Below, in pieces: positions 58,001-64,000 of a DNA stretch of 64,000 nucleotides. Below the pieces are notes generated by a model. That model was not told the origin of the DNA, ran no database searches, and saw only the letters and a list, made by a program, of their open reading frames with translations. This DNA is from Fistularia commersonii (lineage: Eukaryota > Chordata > Actinopteri > Syngnathiformes > Fistulariidae): assembly GCA_037954325.1 (NCBI GenBank), contig JBBMNZ010000015.1, positions 12,961,501 through 13,025,500 of the forward strand, given 5' to 3'. Position 1 is the stretch's first letter. Each line of letters starts with the position of its first letter. The position numbers and the translations under genes are program-made.

Positions 58001-59762
58001 GGCCGCCGACTGTTGAGCCTCAATGTAGATTGTGCAATGACGGCTGATTGCTGACATGCTCTGCGCTAAGATCATTTTGCTGTCTCTATTGAAAGGTTTA
58101 AACACTTTATGAACTACATTTTCAATGCATAGTGTTTTTTTTGTGTGTGTTACATACAACTGTATGTGTGTTACTGGTTTCTTCTGCTGAGCGATCATAT
58201 AAGGTCTGCAAAGAGCTACTAGGTGAGGCACACCTTTTCTCTTGCCTCACGGTAGCCATGAACCTCACTGCACGTCACTGGTGCACACAAACCTCTGACA
58301 TGGCAGGATTAGACATCCATGGTATTTACTATTCCAGTTATGTCAACAAGATCAGAAAGACAAATACTGGTTGGGTGTGACAACTTGAGGAGGGCTGATT
58401 AAAAATTATGCAGAATATACCAAAATGTCACATCGTTGTCGTCTGTAGGACTTTGGGGGGGAAATGCTAGCTCTGCAATATTCTTGTTCGATTACTGTTA
58501 CCTGTTATACAGCACAATGTCTGGCCTCCACACGTTGCTGCTTGGGATCCGGATGGTGTCCAAGCCATCATAGTCCTCCGTCTTCCAGGTGAGGTAGGCG
58601 TCCATCCACACCTGGCGGACCCACAGGTAAGTCGTAAGAATCTGGTTCCGCTCATCCTGGTAGAAAAACACAAGTCAGAATTAAGTTGTGCAATAGGCAT
58701 GAATTGAGAAATCATGATGATAACATTATTCCAACTATCTATATTAAAATATAGATAATATTAATAATATAATAAAATTAATAATAATAATAAAAAAATA
58801 TTAGAATATTAAAAGCTTAGATTACAATCTTTTTTTTTTTAGATTGAATACAATTATTGTTGGAGAAAGCATACTACTTTTTTATTTGTGATCATTACAA
58901 TAACAATAAAGAATGGCAAAATGATATACAGGACCGTCTCAGAAAATTAGAATATAGTGATAAAGTTCTCTTTCTTCTGTAATGCAATTACAAAAACAAA
59001 AATTTCATACATTCTGGATTCATTACAAATCAACTGAAATATCGCAAGCCTTTTATTACTTTAATATTGCTGATTATGGCTTACATCTTAAGAAAACTCA
59101 AAAATCCTATCTCAAAATATTAGAATATCATGAATGATTTGATTTGAAGGAAAAAAATAAATAACAGACGAAAGATTGGATTTTATTTTATCTGTCAGTA
59201 TATTTCTATTTTGAATGAATACAAAGACAATAGAAACTTGTCTTTGCTAATAAACAACACTGGCCAAAGTTTTCCCACCTGCTAAATTCTATTTAAAATT
59301 TAAATGTTTTATATACAGAACTGTCTCAGAAAATTAGAATATTTTGATAAAGTTCTTTATCTTCTGTAATGCAATTAAAAAACAAAAAATACTTTTTCAT
59401 GATATTCTAATATTTTGAGATAGGATTTTTGAGTTTTCTTACGATGTAAGCCATAATCAGCAATATTAAGATAATAAAAGGCTTGCAATATTTCAGTTGA
59501 TTTGTAATGAATCCAGAACTTTATCACAATATTACTAATTTCTGAGACAGTCCTGTAAATCTTGTGAAGATCTGTTAATCTTTAAATAGTTAAACCAAAC
59601 ACACAACGAAGACCAAGTGTATAGTTACCATATCAATGATCTGTGAAAGCGTGATCTGCAGGGTGACATTGATGATGTGGTCCGTATCCTCCACTGGCCG
59701 CAAAGCATTTGTATAGTTGGAGAACAAGTCGTTCAGCAGCTTTTGTGCATAACGACCTTGAG
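54352..59762 (-). CDS. chrna10: Nicotinic acetylcholine receptor alpha-10-like subunit, first exon missing
   Basis: Minus-strand exons 59762-59629, 58656-58502, 56957-56711, 56641-56356, 55064-54352: 1535 nt, 511 codons without the signal peptide. The ligand-binding domain has NVTLQITLSQIIDMDERNQ, VWRPDIVLYN, the Cys-loop (Cys, 13 residues, Cys: SCSVDVAFFPFDMQQC) and the alpha-type vicinal cysteines YGCCSDPYPD. M1-M3 follow ([20 protein letters not shown] through MPPSESVPLIGKYY and IATMTMVTASTALTI), then a long acidic cytoplasmic loop and M4 (DRFFMWLFFIMVFFMSILIL). PADSGEK, AESMPPSES, VLGMPA and ALRPVEDTD favour alpha-10; other blocks (NIEYI, EVGDECF) resemble alpha-9, so a fish alpha-9/10 assignment is safest. 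Family: cation channels of hair cells and other tissues that pair alpha-9 and alpha-10. The upstream exon should end in phase 1. Confidence 0.88.
55065..56355 (-). other. chrna10 intron before the last exon
   Basis: GTGAGA donor at 56355, CCAAATAG acceptor at 55065. AT-rich with a short (AT) tract near 55890; no gene recognised. Confidence 0.65.
57100..57165. repeat. hAT terminus fragment
   Basis: TTTGACACCCCTG end preceded by GTGTGTGGCCCCGGACAAAA, the reverse complement of a CAGGGGTGTCAAA-type hAT terminus. It lies next to LINE fragment E. Confidence 0.45.
57166..57785 (+). mobile_element. LINE fragment E (chrna10 intron)
   Basis: Plus-strand decayed frames: SCNKTEYIVCLFCE-like, RLNGVEMDKKGNFNYLESTV (57270-57330, equivalent to FKYLGSTV) and later GRRPRMKEDMKAV. 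Same family as the other LINE fragments. Confidence 0.6.
57791..58280. mobile_element. Probable non-autonomous hAT element (third type)
   Basis: Left end CAGTCAGGGGAGGCAGGAGA and GGCTGTGCCTCAC; right end GCCTCACGGTAGCC...CCTCACTGCACGTCACTG. The ends are imperfect inverted repeats. No transposase frame. Confidence 0.45.
58927..59131. mobile_element. Tc1-type MITE, copy 6, truncated (chrna10 intron)
   Basis: Starts TACAGGACCGTCTCAGAAAA and breaks off after AATATTAGAATATCATGA, exactly where the inverted segment 59132-59557 begins. Confidence 0.8.
59314..59557. mobile_element. Tc1-type MITE, copy 7 (chrna10 intron)
   Basis: TACAGAACTGTCTCAGAAAA at the left, GAGACAGTCCTGTA at the right, shorter than the other full copies. 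It forms one block with 59132-59313, which is shared with 42131-42598. Confidence 0.8.
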
Positions 59763-60309
59763 CTGCAAGGCAGGCTATTTAGAAAAGGGAGAAAGGACAC
59801 AACAGCTCATCATTTGTTTCTCAAGTGTAGAACTGCCTTTCTCTACTTGGAGTCTAAATCAGGCAAGACAGTTCTCAACTTTTGACTTCACATCTGGTGA
59901 CGGCCAAGTGAGTTTGGTAGAACATGACGAACACGAGATAGTATTTCCAACTGACTTGTAAGGAAACAAGGATGCCGTTGAGAACGCAGGTCGACCTCTT
60001 CTACTTTTTAAGGACTCATTTCCGGTATCTTTGGGCGTACTGAACTTTATTCATCTTTTAACCTTATTGCTCACATTTTTTTCTAGAACTTTTAATAAAC
60101 ACCTGGGGAGAGTAACACTAGAATTCGACAGACATTAGGGGCATAACATCAAGTTGAGGTCTTTAAGGTGCCAGCTTGATAGTGAGGAGGTGCACTGGAT
60201 GGACCATTAGGTATTTGAAAATGGGGTTCAGAACAGACCTAAAAAAACTTCACTTTAATTTACCTTAGAAGAAAAAGAAAGACCTATATTGTCACGATCA
60301 GTTTCCAAA

Positions 60310-60470
60310 ATGTGACCACTGCAAGGCAGCTACTGAGCGGCACCAGGAAGCAAAGGCTCAGTGTCTTTCTCAACAACGCTTTGACAGGCTAGGAGGAGCA
60401 GGGAAACTAAACCAGGAATGTTCGGGCCAAAGGACGACCACTCTAACCCCCCGAGCCATGCCGCCGTACC
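60310..60470 (-). repeat. tRNA-derived SINE-like repeat, inverted
   Basis: Minus strand starts GGCGGCATGGCTCGGGGGGT, then CTTTGGCCCGAACATTCCTG, alike in order to the copy at 18425-18610. Confidence 0.5.
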
Positions 60471-60479
60471 TTAGAAAAA

Positions 60480-61943
60480 TGTGAATTCAGGACAAAAAAA
60501 TAAACTGGGGTAACGCTTTGAGAGATGCTGCCACAGAAATATCCACTCTGAACGGTGTGCAGCAGTGCCCCGATGGAGTCTGTGTGGACTTTTGGCCGAT
60601 GGAAAAATCCAAAAATGGCATAAAACGTTTGATAATAGATATTATTGTCTACAATTGTGTGTTCTGAAGACAAAACAGTTGCATAGCGGCTGAGATGGTG
60701 TGAACGTACTTCTGCGAATTCGGTTTCAGTGCAAATTGCATGCAGATGAAGTGTCCAGTTTTGAAAATGCTCTTGTGAAGAGCATCCACGAGACCTATAT
60801 AGCCCCCATTAGTCCAAGTATCATTCATATATTATGTAATTATATTATATAATCCAACAGTTCAGTGTTTTGTTAGCACGGAATGCCATTTGATTTTCAT
60901 TTTTACCATCACTCGCAATAAACAAGTCTTAATTTGTCCTACAACACCCTTTAATATGTGAAATAATGAACTAAAATAATCTATCCACTTAAAAATGTAC
61001 AGTATCTATGAACATTTAGAGTTCATTTATTGGCACCAATTTGATTCGCGTACATTCTCGAGGAGCACCATGATTTCTCATGTTTTGTGTTGGATTTTAA
61101 TAGTGCACTGTCTATTTTTTTCAAAAATGTGAATTTATTTCTAAATTATTTGTTTACTCACAATTGCCCCCAGGGAACAACTTACATTTGTTGAATTTGA
61201 ATTGGAATTACTGGCAGTGACTTACAAGGTTGGACCAGCAGTATCATAGGTATCTGTATATGCACCTGGACATGAATGGCCTTAATATTTTAAGTTCGGT
61301 TAATTGACGCTGGATTATTTTAATAAAATGTTATGTACAGTAAAAAGTAGAAAAAATTATATAAATTGTTTTTTTGGGTTTTTTTTGCAGATACATATAT
61401 GTGTATAAATGAAAAAGTCATGATCAAAAGGACAATATGAGGAACATGGAGCTGGAACCAGGGGTTTGCTTCTAATTCTGGGTTTGCTTAAAAACTAAAT
61501 ATAAAGAACAAATATTTAAGTAAGCGATGGTAAATTAAGACAGCATTCGCTGTTTTATTTTGCTTTTATCATTTTATAGGATGAGGTCTATCTGTGCTTC
61601 AGAAAGAAGTTTAACATCTTGTTTTGCTCATAAAAGGAACTGTACAGCCTTTGAACTCAAGAAATATGATGCAGAGTCACTGATCACAACTTCTTAAGCA
61701 ATGTTTTTAATCATTAATACCACTTACAAAGTGTTGTGCTATTTTTTTTTTTTTTTTTTTGCTGCTGGTTCACAGGTCATTTCTTTCACTTCTTTGCCAA
61801 GCTCTTATCATTTCAATGATGAGATGAGATGTATTTTAATGATCCCATGATTGGGAAATTGTTTCAATATTTGGTACCTGCAAAATTTCAAGTAATTTCT
61901 TGTACATTTTTTTACAATTCATTTTGATTTGTTGGACTTCCCC

Positions 61944-61945
<2 letters not shown>
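60480..61945. other. No gene recognised upstream of chrna10
   Basis: AT-rich with a poly-T run at 61742-61760. The chrna10 signal-peptide exon could lie here or beyond, but no convincing candidate was found. Confidence 0.35.

Positions 61946-61999
<54 letters not shown>
61946..61999. repeat. (AC)n microsatellite
   Basis: About 27 AC units. Confidence 0.95.
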
Positions 62000-62001
<2 letters not shown>

Positions 62002-62017
62002 AACAACATACAATAAC

Positions 62018-62340
62018 AGTATCCTGCTTATCAGGGTCACAGCTGGACTGGATCCAACGGGGAAGAACAAATCTCAGGTGACACCCTAGATCGGTCACAA
62101 TTGATCACGATGCCACTGTAGCAACATAAAGCCTTTAACTCTCGCATACACAACTACAGACCGCTGAGAAACATAAATTAACCTACTGCATTTTTTTTTT
62201 TTTGTTCTGTGGGGGGATGCCACTAGAGAGCACAGAAATAAAACTGAAGCATTCACAGAGGGGAACATGCAATCAGCCTCTGGAAACATTTGCTGTGAGG
62301 CGATTCTGCTAACCATTGCACTACCTGCCAAGCTTATGGG
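62018..62340 (-). repeat. tRNA-like SINE repeat, inverted, partial
   Basis: Minus strand: GGCAGGTAGTGCAATGGTTA (A-box-like head) at the right end and CAGCTGTGACCCTGATAAGC-type tail at the left, the reverse of the 17484 copy. Confidence 0.45.
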
Positions 62341-64000
62341 ACAACACAAAATATAAAGTTAAATAGTGCGCAGTTTAGTTTTGTTTGGAATATAATATGT
62401 GAATAATATTCTTCATTCTATTCTTCTTTATTTTGGAAGAATGTTGAGATGTATAAGACATCTAGGTCAGGTATATAGAAGCTTCTACTTCATACCCACA
62501 TTGATAAAAAAAAAAAACAGCAGCTAAATTCTTGCATTGAATGAAAATAGCTTGATTATAACACTGCAGCTGCAAGGAGAAAAAGGAGAAACAGAAAAGC
62601 TTAGGGTATGGTCATGGGTGCTGCTGAATCCTGATGATTCCTCCGCCTCCCCGATCCAAGGGAAAAAAAATGTTGGCAGGCTATTGTTGTTATCAGCAAA
62701 ATTTGCTCACTGAGTTTTCTCAGCACTTTCATGAATGTCCACACTTTTTTCTTTTTTCATTTAGTTCAGGCATCCGGGTAGAATATTTGTTGAAAAGCAC
62801 CCTGATCCTGCACTTTTCAACCACATCTTTGAAATTATTATATTGTAGGTCTTCAACACTTTTTTCCATGATATTTTTATTTGACCTTAACTCTGATTGT
62901 TTTTAATAAAAGCATAAATTATGGTTGTTCTACATCTCTCCCCTCCATCTGTTTTAACTTGCCTTCCTGCTGCTTATCACGGCGGAACAGGATGAATCTT
63001 GGGGGCCGTAATGAAAACATGGCAATAAAGAAAGGAAGCCTTTAGACAGGGATTTAAGACTCGAAGGAAGAAGAGATGAGATCTTGCATAGGAGTATCAG
63101 CTCGAGAGGCATCAATCATCCATGAACCTTGGTAGAACTGAAGAAGCTTCTTGAGATGAGAGGTGAAATGGTTTCAAGAAACGGAAAAATCCAATTGGCA
63201 TGATAAGATCAGACTACGGTGCACTTTTATAGAACATTCTTCCAGCAATGGACGGATCAAGAATGTGTCCTTCTGCACGAAACCGAACAGAGAACATCCA
63301 TCAGACTATGTTGAGTACTTAATATAGATTTATCTCGTGGAAACTATAAAGATCTCACCAGAATTGTAAGAGGCACTGATTTTGATGCATTGTAGGAGTT
63401 TTTATTGTTAAATGTTTGTTTTTTTTTTAAATGTGTTATTTAAGTGTTCAAAAAGTTCTAATTTTTTGCCAATAAAAGCAGCACTGGCAATTTGATTTAG
63501 CCCTCCTTTTTTATATTGAATAACAAACTGAACATTTTGACACCCATATATCGTTTGCTGGAAATTTTTACACAAATAAATGAATTAACAAATGAGTAAA
63601 TATTGGAGGAAAATATCTTGTTTTCTGGGAATATCTTTTTATCTGGTCTAACTGAATTTCACTTCATATTATTATTATTTATCCAGCTTGGATCAAACCA
63701 TAAACATATAAATATGCAGCAATTCTGATGCACACCAATTTTTTTCTGATTATTATCAGCTAACATTATCGACAGTAATGGAGAAAGAGAGTGCCATCCA
63801 GAGCTTCCAAAATATGAAAAGCTAAAAACATCAAATGGGCACTAAATGCTGCTTAAAATCTTAAAAATTAGGAAAAATTATCTCTGTAGTAAGAACATTT
63901 TCAAAACATTTTTGTTGAAGAAGATCCATTGTCTTATTTGGAATTGGATTAAATCAGAGGACCAAATTATAATCCTTAAAAAGGAAAAAAAAAGATAATA
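62341..64000. other. No gene recognised
   Basis: AT-rich to the window end, with no repeat family or splice-flanked frame that I can support. Confidence 0.35.

Noticed and set aside
61226..61247. Minus-strand mini-exon (MILLVQP then a GTAAGT donor, phase 1) as the chrna10 first exon
   Set aside because: Phase and donor fit, but seven residues are too short for a signal peptide and the frame has no upstream Met. A chance match is likely.
62955..63020. Minus-strand ATG with a GC donor as the chrna10 first exon
   Set aside because: The phase fits, but the encoded FSLRPPRFILFRRDK is basic and not a signal peptide.
1..64000. CRISPR arrays, operons, bacterial promoters
   Set aside because: The window is vertebrate; the direct repeats seen are microsatellites, satellites or transposons without spacer structure.

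Overview
The window reads as nuclear DNA of a ray-finned (teleost) fish. The genes are split into short exons with GT-AG introns and encode vertebrate proteins. The AT-rich space between exons is full of teleost-type transposon debris: hAT and Tc1/mariner elements, LINE reverse-transcriptase fragments, tRNA-like SINEs and microsatellites. Coding exons are only about a tenth of the window. Protein names come from recalled family sequences, not from a search.

Layout. (1) 1592-2674, minus strand: the first two coding exons of med31 (Mediator subunit 31); the rest lies left of the window. A 10-bp-period array and a CRE-like site lie upstream of it. (2) 3.3-12.5 kb: mostly repeats, with two unassigned exon-like stretches. 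(3) 12545-16988, plus strand: serpinf2 (alpha-2-antiplasmin), 8 coding exons, 486 aa. (4) About 20.1-33.8 kb, plus strand: serpinf1 (PEDF), a probable non-coding first exon and 7 coding exons, 405 aa. The tandem serpinf2-serpinf1 order is as in mammals. (5) 34-39 kb: repeats, including a tandem duplication, a Tc1 MITE, a Ty3/gypsy RNase H fragment and a Tc1 transposase fragment. (6) 39009-49469, minus strand: slco2b1, an organic anion transporter, 14 coding exons, 649 aa. (7) 54352-59762, minus strand: a nicotinic acetylcholine receptor alpha subunit, best read as chrna10; the signal-peptide exon was not found. (8) 60-64 kb: no gene recognised.

The genes do not form a pathway. The serpins are secreted proteins (plasmin control and a non-inhibitory neurotrophic/anti-angiogenic serpin), slco2b1 is a plasma-membrane transporter, chrna10 is a cation-channel subunit and med31 is part of the transcription machinery. 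I found no new multi-gene system. The least expected signals are two introns whose reading frames require GC rather than GT donors (serpinf1 and slco2b1), the helical-period decamer array beside med31, a divergent alpha-2-antiplasmin reactive site and tail, and an inverted copy of an slco2b1 intron segment inside a chrna10 intron.
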